DNA of 64,000 nucleotides from Limnanthes douglasii subsp. nivea (taxonomy: Eukaryota > Streptophyta > Magnoliopsida > Brassicales > Limnanthaceae). Below the pieces are notes generated by a model, which was not told where the DNA came from, did not search any database, and saw nothing but the letters and a program-made list of their open reading frames with translations. Both the position numbers and the translations under genes were made by a program. The DNA lies in assembly GCA_036936605.1 (NCBI GenBank), contig JAUPFV010000002.1:222487046-222551045 (forward strand), in the 5' to 3' direction. Of this stretch, positions 11,290 to 21,959 are shown in pieces. Numbering within the stretch: the first letter of the stretch is position 1; the number at the start of each line of letters is the position of its first letter.

Positions 11290-13700
11290 ATTTACTAAAC
11301 GTAATTATGATTTTGTTTGTTTTATTTATTTGAAACATCATTTATAATTTATTGAATGTTATTTTATTTTTAAAAATATGTAAATATATTTTATCCTCCG
11401 TTCATATTTTAAATGACGTCTTAAAAAATATTTATTACTTTATTTTTAACATCATTTTAGTATATGGGTGTGTCCATCCATTGTAGTTTTCTCTATAAAT
11501 ATTGTATACATAGATATTAAAAGATAAATAAATTAGGATGAAAAAAAGGATGATACTAATTTTTAAAAATAATAATAATACAATGAGACGAGAGAGGGCT
11601 TATAATTAAGTTAGAAAGTAGTAATTAGAAGAGCCTGCGGCCAATTTTGGAGTACTTGGGTAAAAAGTAAATTCAAAGACGAGGAACAAAGAGCACACTC
11701 ATTAATGTCGTTTGTCTCGTAACTCAATACAAAGAAATGGGGCCTGCCCTAAAACGACAGCATGTGGTACTCAATAAATTTACACAATTTCGACACGTAT
11801 AACACTATGCGTCGGAAATTTCACTGCACCGAAAACGACCATTCTATTCATATAATCGCATTATAGATATAGATCAATTAACTTTTTTATTTTTTTATTT
11901 TTTTCCGAAGAAACTAGCTGCGGCTAGTTAATGATTGCGTATTGGTTAAATTTTTAGAGTTTGATAGAATAGTCGCAAACAATCGACAAACTGTACAAGG
12001 TGACAGTTTCCGCTAAAATTGTTTTTAAAAAAAATTCAAACTTACAAACGTGTTTTATTCCACCGACTCGATTTTTTTGAGACAATTAACTTTTCTATCT
12101 ACCCTAATTTTTCATCCAAATTAATAATAATAGTATATATTACAATATTAAATTATTATTTTTATAATATTTTTTAGTTTTAAAATAAAATATTAAACTA
12201 AATTGTAGATTAAAATATTTTGATATAAATTTAATGGCGTGTGAATAAAATATTACTCCCAACTAGAATGCATATAATATATATATTGAATCGTGCTGAG
12301 GGATGATTCATGACTAAAATTGGACCACCTGAATTGTGGATGATGATTTTGAGGCAAAGCTGATGAAAATGGAGTATGCGAGTTACGCATCACTCAGCCA
12401 AGATCTTGTGTACTGGAATATTGGACGGTTGTGGAGTGCTCGTGCAGAGACTTACAGTACACATTAAATGCACCAAATCATTACCCCCAGCTACTAACAC
12501 AGCACATGACATCAATACGATACAACCAACCAAGATACTGGTACATAATCTAGTATGGGCTTGTTTTGTTTCGGACATAGTGTATCTAATATCTACATAC
12601 TAGTACTATAGTCTAAAACAAATAAATAAAACATACCCACCCATCCAATCATATAATACTGGTAAAAAGCTACTCCACTTATATATAAACAAATGTAAAT
12701 GCATATTTATATCTTAAAACTTATCGGTCACAATCAAAGTTGTAATCTTAAACTTTGAATTCTAAATTTCAAACTTGAACTTTAGATATTCGTTTATTTT
12801 TATTTGATTTTTAAATAATTTTATGCTTAAAATTTTGAGTTTATTGCTGAAGCTTGCAATTAAGTTAAAATATTATATATACATTTCTACCAGAGTAGTT
12901 GGTTTAAAATTTATTAAAAAAATCATATAATATGAATTTTATAAACGAAGTACTATTTAATTTTAGTTATTCTATTTTATAATTATATTTTTGTTTTGTT
13001 TTTCAAACTGGTGTATAATGTTACGCATGTTTTATTTTTTCACCATATTTGAAAACATTCGATTTGAAACAATTTTGTTGAAAATATTAATCAATTTATT
13101 TGTAACAAATTTTATCATCCATTTTTTTTAGTAAAGAGGATGTATTTTTCAACATGTTTTGTACGATCACGTTGTTGCGCGTTATGAATAATATCATATG
13201 TTGTTTTATTGACACACTAAATCGAAATGGTTACGGCAGGAAACTCAAATCGTTCAAGGAAATTTTAGCCACAATGATTCACATATTCCAAGTGTCGTGT
13301 CCATAAATTTAGTTTATGTGGTTGAATATGGAATAATATTTTATTTATTGTTTATCTATGTAACGAGATTACCACCTACAAATTTGAAATATCATGAAGT
13401 GGGTCTATAATCATTTTTTTGCTTGATCCCGATCAACATCACTACATGCATCCACATTTTAACCATTTATATTTTTTTCGAACAAAATACATTTTACACA
13501 AACAAATTTCAAATACCAATAAATATGAATAATACAACTCATATGTTATTTTCTAGGATTGTAAAATAAAAACTGACTAACAATACTAAATGCATATGCA
13601 TAATATGGGGTGTACGCTAAGTACATCATTACAGCGACGGGTTTTTTAGTTTTGTTTTATCAACAAACGCTTAATTAGTCTTAACATAGAAATTTAATCA
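11290..13700. other. AT-rich intergenic DNA, no supported gene
   Basis: There are long A/T runs with no recognisable domains. A slightly GC-richer patch at 11,640-11,860 and another at 12,290-12,600 stand out, the latter holding a short minus-strand frame described separately. Confidence 0.6.
12390..12578 (-). other. Short open frame with a hydrophobic segment (doubtful)
   Basis: This 62-codon ATG frame has a hydrophobic stretch (LVGCIVLMSCAVLVAGG, about residues 16-32) after a polar start, as in a small secreted or membrane protein, then a Cys/Ser/Thr/Pro-rich tail. I recognise no family. An overlapping plus-strand frame of 75 codons is equally open, so this may be chance in a locally GC-richer patch. 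Confidence 0.15.
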
Positions 13701-14159
13701 TCATTCTACTAGTGTATTAGATGGTTGAAATATCGCCATATCATTTTCTTGTAATAAATCTAAATCATATTTATTTTGACAATAAAAATCCTTTATCAGA
13801 TCTACACTTAAGTACCAATACAATATTTCAAGTAAAATGTATTGGTATAATTAATTCTTTATATTTGGGCGTATGCTGTTGCCACAAATGTTGCTTCCAA
13901 CCATTATCATCAGCTTTGTGCTTTACCCTACCTCACCGACATCTAACCGGTTTTTTCATTAAGGACGATCAACAAATTCTCAAGTATAATTTTCTCTAAC
14001 GATTTCATCTATTCAATCACAAAAAGATTTCACTTTGGGACAGTTAAAGCTTCGTGAACATTGTTGATATAATAGACAACTAATTGATAAACGACTTATT
14101 AAATTCATATAAGATTTTAAATACACAATAACTCATGAGATATTTAACTTTACTAAAAA

Positions 14160-14720
14160 ATAAGGTTTATTGTGGGTTTTGCGATACCCCTAATCAGATG
14201 TGATGGTGGATGTTTTCTTGGTAGATCATCCTCACCATGAAAATGGTTTGATGTATCAATTTTATATCTCGTAGAGACTTAAGTGAATATATAGAAATAA
14301 GACAAAACCATATACACGAGGAGTTAAGTTTGGAATAGCTTGAACAGTAAGTTTATTAAATGAGAACTTGATACGGTGTCTAGAAACCAATAGTACTATA
14401 AGGTATTGGGTTGATAAAATATGGTATAATTTTGTGCCCTCAATGGTATAAATAGCATACGTATTACATTAATGAAGCACATACAACTTCTAACAAGTGA
14501 TATTTTTTTACTATGTCACTCATCTATTGGGATGTATCAAACAAGTAGTTTAGTGAATGATTTCGCGGGCTTTTATATACATTCAAATATTTACCTTCAT
14601 TATTATTGCGGAGAACATGAACTTTTATGTTGTACTAACTATAAATAATTTTATGAAAATTTTAAAATAACAAGTTCGTTTTAATTTTTGACTTTATCAA
14701 CCATTCTCGAGTCATCATGG
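14160..14720 (-). pseudogene. Copia integrase fragment
   Basis: On minus, between about 14,640 and 14,160, a decayed Copia integrase core is readable in shifting frames: VHVLR...N next to KYLNVYKS, then HLLEVVCASL (the RHLLEVARSL-type block), and YLI-like residues before PIPYSTIGF. Stops and frameshifts are frequent and catalytic residues cannot be judged. Flanking DNA at 13,700-14,160 may hold more of the same element but I cannot place domains there. Confidence 0.6.
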
Positions 14721-15076
14721 TATAATCGTCACTAAAAATAAAAACAAACATGATCTACCCAAACTAGAAATTTAGATTGATCTCAAACATCATAATATAT
14801 GATCATAAATAAAACCAAACTTTTATTAAAAAAACAAATCATCATATAAACATGCAAGGTTACAAATAAATTGAGATGTTTTTATGTAACCAATATAAAC
14901 ATATATAAATTTTCAATGCATAATCATATATTTAATTTATTATTGTTTTAATTTTCATAAACCTCAATCTTTAAAGATTGTTGCAACCCTTTCGAATTCT
15001 TAGATGCTAATTGTGAAAAATAAAGTTTACATCTCCTAACACCAACTAATCGTATGTTTGGTTCGAATATCATTGA

Positions 15077-15451
15077 TGATGAGTCCAGAATTTATTGCCA
15101 CTCTTTATGAGAACCGGACAGAGGCAATTCAGACAACATCCACCCACTCAACCATCCGAACTGAACTAATGTACTAAAAATTTAATCACTTCATGGCTAA
15201 GCTAATTACCTACCTGCTTAAAACTAATGGGTCTTTGAACTCGACCCGAATCCATAAGTCAACCCGAAAGCCCATGTGGCCCACAATTAAGGGTATAAAT
15301 ACCCAACCACTTTCATTAAATGAGGGTAATGAAAATTAAATACAACCAGGAAGCTCAAATCTCTCACTATAATCTATCCAACCATTAAATACCTTTGAAA
15401 CACCACAAAACTCTGGGCAAAATTACCCTCAACAAAAAATAAACCTCACAA
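15077..15451 (+). repeat. 5' LTR of the Tat Gypsy
   Basis: It starts TGATGAGTCC and ends at ACCTCACA(A), with GGGTATAAATACCC as the likely TATA box at about 15,293-15,306. The other copy is 25,282-25,656. Confidence 0.93.
15293..15306 (+). promoter_or_regulatory. TATA-box region of the Gypsy 5' LTR
   Basis: GGGTATAAATACCC is conserved in both LTRs and has the form and position of a plant TATA box. It would start the genomic RNA in the second half of the LTR. Confidence 0.6.
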
Positions 15452-15454
15452 AAT

Positions 15455-15471
15455 TGGCGACCACAGTGGGA
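15455..15471 (+). other. Primer-binding site of the Gypsy element
   Basis: TGGCGACCACAGTGGGA lies a few bases after the 5' LTR. This form is common in Tat/Ogre-type elements. Confidence 0.8.
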
Positions 15472-15523
15472 GAAGAAGGTGCTCGAATCTAGCATTCAAA
15501 ACCATCAGGAAAAATCAGTTCAG

Positions 15524-17454
15524 ATGAATCTGGACGTGCAAGAAATACCACCAGCTTTGGCAGAAGTGGTGGGCGAAAATGATGAATATACGATTGAGGA
15601 GTGAGATAGATTAAAAGTTAAAATAGAAGCTCCGGGGGCTGCCAAGAGGGCAGAGATGGGCATAAAAGAAAAATCAAAGGCGTCAGTTGCTCATCATACT
15701 GATGACCCAAGAGAACATGAGCCCTCAAAAACCCATGTGAGTACAAAAAAGACTCATGCTAGCTCAAAAAAGTCTCACCGATCTAAACCGGTGGAGAGAT
15801 CTGATTCAGACTCAAAATCTTCCAATAGCTCCTCAGGTGAAGATGAAGTCGAAGAATCCTGGTCATCCAGCCGGTGATGAAGGCCGTTCTAAAGAGAAAT
15901 AAAAGTTAGTAAAAAGGACTCAAGAAAAAGGGATAGGCATGGAAAGTTAAAGAGACATATAGGCAAAGGATCGTCTCATAGCCGGAGACACGTAGATCGG
16001 ATGGTGATGGATCCTTTTGCCGCCCATGATGAGCCAGGTATCTTTGCAACTCCTAACGAAGATATGGTTTTCAGTCGTGGCCGAGATTGGAGACAATCCC
16101 CATTTTCCTCCCAAATACTGTCCGGAAATCTTCCTAAGAGCTTCGACAGTACAAAAATGGAAAAATACGATGGTAGCAAAGACTTGGATAACCACTTAGA
16201 ACAATTTTAAAATTTTTATGATGAATTTTAACGATGACAACAAATTACTTTGTAGGACATTCTCCCAATCTTTTACTGAGAGTGCTCTGAAATGGTATAA
16301 TAGCTTACCATAGGGTTGTATCAGGAATGTTGACACTTTTTGGGTAGCCTTTCGAAGGCAGTTTGTTGGAAGTAAGGAAGTGAAGGGCAATGGAGATACG
16401 ATTATCTATTGTGCCCAAGAACCAAACGAATCCTTAAAAGAATACATAAGTCGTTTTGTGAATACTAAAAATGGATTGGCTGATTTCTTCGAGCAATTAG
16501 CAATAGCTTCTCTGAGGCATGGCTTAAACCATGGAAACTTGGCTGATTCAATAACCAGAAAAAAGCCATGACATTGGGAGGTCTGATGAATCAGGTCGAA
16601 AAGCAGATTAATGTAGATGAAACAAAGAAAACTAGGGTGCACAGGCAGATGAGGTCTACTCCGGCTACACAAAATCCAAACCAAAACCAGTCCGGGAACA
16701 AGGCTAGGGAGGCCGGGCAGGGTCATAATAGAGCCAAAGCTCAGTCTCAGCCAGCTGCACCAGCCCAGAGTCAACAATCTAGAAATAAACGAGGGCCTTG
16801 GGTTCAACCGGAGTGGTTTGCTGAGTTGAAAGAAAATGTAGCCACCATTTATGACAAAACAAAAGACGAAGTACACTACAGAAAGCCGGTTGCATTACAG
16901 TCTCCTAGGGAGAGCCGTAATAATTGTTTTTGCCAGTATCACCATGATACTGGTCATACCACTGAAGATTGTATCGCGTTGAAACAAGAAGTGCAGAACT
17001 TGATTGAAAGAGGCAAGTTGGGGGCATATGTTAAAAGAAGAGGTGGAAATAGGCCTGATAGTGCTCATCGGGCTGGTCCAAATAATGCAGGCACATCGGC
17101 TCCGGATGGGGCTATGGTGATAATCGAGAGGTTCAGTATCACCATGATACTGGTCATACCACTGAAGATTGTATCGCGTTGAAACAAGAAGTGCAGAACT
17201 TGATTGAAAGAGGCAAGTTGGGGACATATGTTAAAAGAAGAGGTGGAAATAGGCCTGATAGTGCTCATCGGGCTAGTCCAAATAATGCAGACACATCGGC
17301 TCCGGATGGGGCTATGGTGATAATCGAGAGGTTCGATGTAGAGTTAGAATACTTGGACCCTGATCCGACCCGGAATAAAGTGGGTGTTATCGTGAAACGT
17401 TGCAAGACGGTGTCCGAACTTATTAACTTTTTTGAATCACTTACAATATTCTGA
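15524..17454 (+). pseudogene. Gag of the Tat Gypsy, broken
   Basis: The likely start is ATG at 15,524 (MNLDVQEIPP). A stop at about 15,602 and others near 15,877, 15,890 and 16,208 interrupt it. A Ser/Lys-rich N-terminal part is followed by the capsid-like domain (LPKSFDSTKMEKYDG, then SALKWYNSLP, FRRQFVG and ESLKEYISRFVN across frames), then NQVEKQINVDE and a Gln/Asn-rich stretch. The zinc knuckle CQYHHDTGHTTEDC sits at 16,931-16,972. A 200-bp tandem duplication just there shifts the frame, and the correct frame resumes at about 17,179 (KQEVQNLIERGKLG). Gag would package the element RNA. Confidence 0.85.
16934..17333 (+). repeat. 200-bp tandem duplication in gag
   Basis: 16,934-17,133 is repeated at 17,134-17,333 with only a few differences (for example GGGGGCATATG/GGGGACATATG and CTGGTCC/CTAGTCC). 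It carries the whole zinc knuckle. Because 200 is not a multiple of three, the second copy is read out of frame from the first. Confidence 0.95.
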
Positions 17455-17463
17455 GGGGACACC

Positions 17464-18078
17464 ATGACTGCACCAACTTCTTCTTCAAGAAAGAGGCACG
17501 TTCATACTTTAGCTACCCAGCTTGAAGGATGCATGACCTCCTATCAATCACAAATTCCTTTTCCTTTTATTGTCTTTGACGAGGATTATCTGAGGGATAT
17601 TGTCGGTCTACATGAAGATGTTGTGGTCATAAGAGCATCCATTAGAGGTAATGATATAAGGCGAATTTTGGTGGATACCGGAAGTTCAACCAATATTCTC
17701 TTTTTAACTTCCTACAAAAAAATAAAGAATCCAGCAATGATTCAGCGTTCGAACAGATCAATTGTGAGTTTCACTGGAAGCTCAGCAGATGTGATCGGGG
17801 AGTTCGAGAAGGGTGTGGTGTTGGGCAAAGGCCCTTTTAAAAAGATGGTTAGAATACTATTCGTTGTGGTGGATTGTCCCACTTGTTATAACGCTATTCT
17901 GGGGATATCTTGGCTCTCTAGGATGCATGTCGTGGCCTCAACAGTCCACCAATGCTTGAAATATGATGTGCAAGGACAAGTGGGAGTTGTTCGGAGCAGC
18001 CAAAAGGTAGCAAGAGAATTTTATGCAACTACACTGGCTCCTCGGACGTTGGGGGCAGTTCGGATCAATGAGGAATAG
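17464..18078 (+). CDS. Gypsy aspartic protease region
   Basis: This open frame of 204 codons starts with ATG at 17,464 shortly after the gag frame ends. It carries the retropepsin active site VDTGSS (D71) preceded by VIRASIRG and followed by NILFLTSY, then the flap-side block SFTGSSADVIGE and YNAILGISWLSRM, all typical of Tat protease. It would cleave the Gag-Pol polyprotein. The RT frame begins downstream in another phase, with a stop-containing gap at 18,079-18,245, so a frameshift separates them. Confidence 0.85.
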   Translation: MTAPTSSSRKRHVHTLATQLEGCMTSYQSQIPFPFIVFDEDYLRDIVGLHEDVVVIRASIRGNDIRRILVDTGSSTNILFLTSYKKIKNPAMIQRSNRSIVSFTGSSADVIGEFEKGVVLGKGPFKKMVRILFVVVDCPTCYNAILGISWLSRMHVVASTVHQCLKYDVQGQVGVVRSSQKVAREFYATTLAPRTLGAVRINEE

Positions 18079-18245
18079 CAGTTTGAGGGGCCCTCTGGGG
18101 AGAGGGTAAAATAGATGACCCCAGAGAGACCCCTGGTGTTTTAATACCAATTGAAGAAGTTGAAACTCACTCTCTGGCTAAGGGAAAAAGTGTCAAGATA
18201 GGATCCAAGATGACATCGGAATTAAAATGCAAAATCTAAAATTTC

Positions 18246-19667
18246 TTGAAAGACCATCAGCATGTTTTTGCTTGGTGCGATACTGATGTTACCGGAGTAC
18301 CAACAGATATTATATCACACCAATTGTCCATCCGAAGAGACATAGCACCTATGGTACAAAAGAGAAGAGCCTTTTCTAAGGAAAAGACTGATGTTATAGT
18401 TCAAGAGGTCGATCGGCTTACTAAAATTGGGCACATAAAGGAATCTCAATACCCTTTATGGACAGCCAACCCAGTATTGGTAAAAAATAAAAATGGCAAA
18501 TGGCGTATGTGCATCGATTTCACAGATCTCAACAGAGCTTGCCCAAAGGATTTATACCCGGTCCCCCAAATTGATCAGTTGGTGGACTCCACATCTGGAA
18601 ACAAGCTGCTATCCTTTATGGATGCCCTCTCCGGGTATAATCAGATTCAAGTGGATCCGAAGGATCAAGAACATAATACATTTGTTACTGATAGGGGCCT
18701 TCATTGTTACAAGGTGATGCCATTTGGGTTAAAAAATATTGGGGCTACTTATCAAAGGTTGGTAAACAAGGCTTTTGCTGATCAAACTGGAAGAAACATG
18801 GAGGTTTACATCGACGACATGATGGTGAAAAGTGTGGATGAAGAGTTACACTTGGCAGATCTCCAAGAAACTTTTACTAACTTAGTAAAAGTAAATTTGA
18901 AATTAAACCCAGAAAAATGTGTCTTTGGAGTGCAGTCCGGGAAACTCTTGGGATATGTGATAAGTGAGCAAAGGATACAGCCTGATCCGGACCAACTTAA
19001 TGCTTTACTAAAAATGGAGCCTCCTCGGAATATTAAAGAAGTACAACAGTTGACTGGGAGGCTGGCTGCACTAAACCGTTTCATTTCAAGGTCTTCGGAC
19101 AAGTGTGCCCCGTTTTTTCAGACTTTGAAAGGTGCAAAGGACTTTGATTGGTCCTCATAGTGTGATGAGGCCTTCAATGAAATCAAGAAGCATTTGTCTT
19201 CCCCCAAGACTTTGTTCAAACCCGTTGATGGAGAGACTATTTTCGTATACTTGGAAGTCTCTAGTTGTGCCATAAGTGCAGTGTTGGTCAGGGAAGTAGA
19301 TAATTATCCCCGCCCGGTGTATTACATTAGCAAGAGTTTGATTGATGCAAAAAAACACTATTTGAAACTTGAAAAATTAACACTAGCCCTGATGATTGTT
19401 GCGAGGAAGATGAGACCTTATTTTCAGGCTCATCCCATTATTGTCCGGACGTCTTTTCCCTTGAAAAACGTTCTCCAAAAGGCCGACATTTCAAGTAGAA
19501 TGACCAAGTGGTCAGTGGAATTGGGAGACTACGATATTAATTTTGCCCCTCAGACAGCAGTCAAATCCCAAGCGGTGGCAGATTTCTTGGTTGAATTTCA
19601 CTCAGATAAAGATACTAAACAAGCAACCGGAGTAAAAGATAAAAAAAGTATGGATTATCCGGACTGA
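18246..19667 (+). pseudogene. Gypsy reverse transcriptase and first RNase H
   Basis: This frame encodes RT with QKRRAFSKEK, KNKNGKWRMCIDFTDLNRACPKD, PFGLKNIGATYQRLV and the catalytic MEVYIDDMMVKS (Y188, D190, D191), so the polymerase site is intact. The thumb and connection follow (LTGRLAALNRFISRS). One in-frame TAG at 19,158, where a Glu or similar is usual, interrupts the run. The same frame then gives RNase H (EVSSCAISAVLVRE, YYISKSL, LEKLTLALM). It copies element RNA to DNA. A frameshift near 19,650 separates it from the next part. Confidence 0.9.
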
Positions 19668-21366
19668 CGGTGGATCAAACACCATGGGTTGTGGTGTTGG
19701 GATATGTTTAACCTCTCTGTACGGTGACAGAATGTACCATGCTATATGCTTTGCATTCAGGGCTTCTAATAATAAGTCCGAATATGAGGCTGTTACAGCT
19801 GGTTTAAAGTTGGCTCTCATTTGTGGAGCCAAAAGTGTCAGGTTAATGAGCGACTCCCAGCTTCTTATCCATCATGCAGAAGGTCAGTCTGAAGCTAAGA
19901 AAGAACAACTGATTAAATATTTATTCATCCTCAAAGAAGTGGCACTCAATTTCAAAAGCGTCACTTATGAGCACATACCTCGAACAGAAAATAAACTGGC
20001 AGACTCCTTGGCAACCATAGCCTACTATGAGTCCTACCCTTGGATACATGTAGAAGAATGTCCATCAATTCAAATCAATCCGGATAAGAAAGAAGAAAGT
20101 TTGAATATACAGATAAAGCAGCCTCAAGATTGGAGATTTCCTCTCCTTCAATATCTCTCAGATGGCATCTTGCCTACGGAAAAAGCAATATCAAGAAAAG
20201 TAAAGTACAAGGCTCGTGGTTTTGTCATCCTAAGATATATTCTTTACAATAAGTCTTATAGTAAACCCATCTTACGATGTTTGGGGGTCGATGAGTCTCA
20301 AATAGTGCTCTCCGAGTTACATGATGGTGAGGGATCAACTCACTGCGGAGTCACGGCCCTAACAAGAAGAGTTTTGTTAGTTGGGTATTACTGGCCCTCC
20401 ATAATGCAAGATGCTAAGGAGTTGCTAAAAAAGTGTGACCCATGCCAAAGATATAGCAATGAAATTCATACCCCAGCTATACCCTTAGAGTCAATTTCTG
20501 AACCAATACCTTTTGCTCGTTGGGGGTTGGATTTGGTTGGGCCTCTACCTATGGCATCCGGAGGGTGTAGAACTATAATTTTTGCTATTGATTACTTCTC
20601 TAACTGGATAGAAGCAGCTCCATTGGCAGGTACAACATCAAAAGCTATTATAAAATTCATCTTGTCCAATATCTGTTGCAGATTTGCAATTACACAAAAA
20701 ATAACCACAGACAATGGGCCACAGTTCGCCAACAAAGAAATTGAGAATTTTTGTGCCTCTAGAGGCATACAACATTGCTTCTCTTCTCCTTTCCACCCAC
20801 AAGCAAATGGTCAGGTGGAAGTGGCCAACAGGACAATAATATCCGGTCTGAAGAAGAATTTAGAAGGGGGTGCTGGAAAATGGCCAAGTTATTTGCAAGA
20901 AGTTTTGTGGGCTTACCGAACCACTCTCGGGGCTGCAACACAAGAGTCTCCCTTTGCCTTAGTATATGGGATGGATGCCATAGCTTCCATAGAAGCTACT
21001 CTCCCTTCATTTCGAGTTCATAATTTTTCCGAACACGCTAACGAAGTGGCAATCAGAGGCCAGCTTGACTTAATAGAAGAAATAAGAGTTAACGCTCACC
21101 TTAGAGCTGCACACTATCAAAGTTTGATGAGAAGTAGGTTTGCTTCTAAAGTTAAGAGAAGGGATTTTCAACCAGGGGATAAGGTATTGAGAAACGTTTT
21201 CCTATATACTAAAGAGAAGCAGTTCGGTAAGTTGGCTCCAACTTGGGAAGGACCCTATGTGGTCATTGAAAAGCTTAAGCCTGGGACATACTGGCTCCAA
21301 GACAAAGATGGAAGGATTTTGAATAACCCCTGGAACATTGGGCACCTCCGTTTGTACTTGGAATAA
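19645..21366 (+). CDS. Gypsy archaeal-type RNase H and integrase
   Basis: The frame (ATG at 19,684, open from about 19,645) begins with a second RNase H: TDGGSN just before the ATG, then NKSEYEAVTAGLKLAL, SDSQLLIHH and ENKLADSLA. This domain marks the Tat lineage. Integrase follows: a zinc-binding H/H/CDPC part (THCG and CDPCQRY), then the core with D283 (GLDLVGPLP), D343 (TTDNGPQF) and E379 (NGQVEVANR), spaced as D,D35E. The C-terminal part has PGDKVLRNVF and WEGPYVV. All three catalytic residues are present and the frame is open to a TAA at 21,364, so this piece looks functional in sequence. Confidence 0.92.
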   Translation, partial: KVWIIRTDGGSNTMGCGVGICLTSLYGDRMYHAICFAFRASNNKSEYEAVTAGLKLALICGAKSVRLMSDSQLLIHHAEGQSEAKKEQLIKYLFILKEVALNFKSVTYEHIPRTENKLADSLATIAYYESYPWIHVEECPSIQINPDKKEESLNIQIKQPQDWRFPLLQYLSDGILPTEKAISRKVKYKARGFVILRYILYNKSYSKPILRCLGVDESQIVLSELHDGEGSTHCGVTALTRRVLLVGYYWPSIMQDAKELLKKCDPCQRYSNEIHTPAIPLESISEPIPFARWGLDLVGPLPMASGGCRTIIFAIDYFSNWIEAAPLAGTTSKAIIKFILSNICCRFAITQKITTDNGPQFANKEIENFCASRGIQHCFSSPFHPQANGQVEVANRTIISGLKKNLEGGAGKWPSYLQEVLWAYRTTLGAATQESPFALVYGMDAIASIEATLPSFRVHNFSEHANEVAIRGQLDLIEEIRVNAHLRAAHYQSLMRSRFASKVKRRDFQPGDKVLRNVFLYTKEKQFGKLAPTWEGPYVVIEKLKPGTYWLQDKDGRILNNPWNIGHLRLYLE

Positions 21367-21958
21367 AAACTATGTAAATATTTACTTGTTTGAAAATTCA
21401 TGTAAATATTTGGGGGCATAATCTTTCCTCCCTGGGGGCTCGGGGAGGTTTTAATGAGGTATCCAGCCTTTTTTATAAAATATGATGACTTCTTGAAGTA
21501 TTCGGAGTATTTTCAGTTAGTAGTTTTTGTTGAATTTTTTTTTATTAAACAGACCGGATTAAATTGGAGGAATGATGACTACTTAAACATTTGTCATCGG
21601 AGAATTTAAACACTCTCACTTTAAAATACTTGTGAAATAACTAAGGGATGTTTAAACATTAGCCACCAAAGTTGAAAAAATATGAAAGAATGCAAGAGTT
21701 GTGCCAAATGAAACTACCCATTAAAACATACAAAATGCCTGGGCCATCCTAGGACTTTGAATTGTCAAAACAAGAAAGGTTTGTCCGGACAAGGACCGGA
21801 CATGGTTACAAAAAATGCCTTGGTCATCCAAAGACTTTGGTTCAATCACGAGAAAATTTAAAAAATATAACTGATACTCTAAGACTGAGCTTTTGTAGAT
21901 GGCTCAGCCTCACTTGGCTTTTTCTTCTTTGGGTCATCAACCGGACTCTCCCCAGTCT
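21367..21958 (+). other. Gypsy region after pol, with short diverged repeats
   Basis: This non-coding stretch starts with TTTGGGGGCATAATC, G-rich sequence usual after pol in Tat elements. A ~35-bp block beginning AAAATGCCTGGGCCATCC at 21,732 recurs at 21,812 (AAAATGCCTTGGTCATCC), and TTTAAACATT recurs around 21,580-21,660. Such variable repeats are common in this element group. Confidence 0.65.
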
Positions 21959-21959
21959 C

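Noticed and set aside
13721..13999. 92-codon plus-strand frame
   Set aside because: It has no domain, is AT-rich, and adjoins a minus-strand Copia relic; probably chance.
16406..16876. 156-codon minus-strand frame in the Gypsy gag
   Set aside because: It mirrors the plus-strand gag coding and carries no domain.
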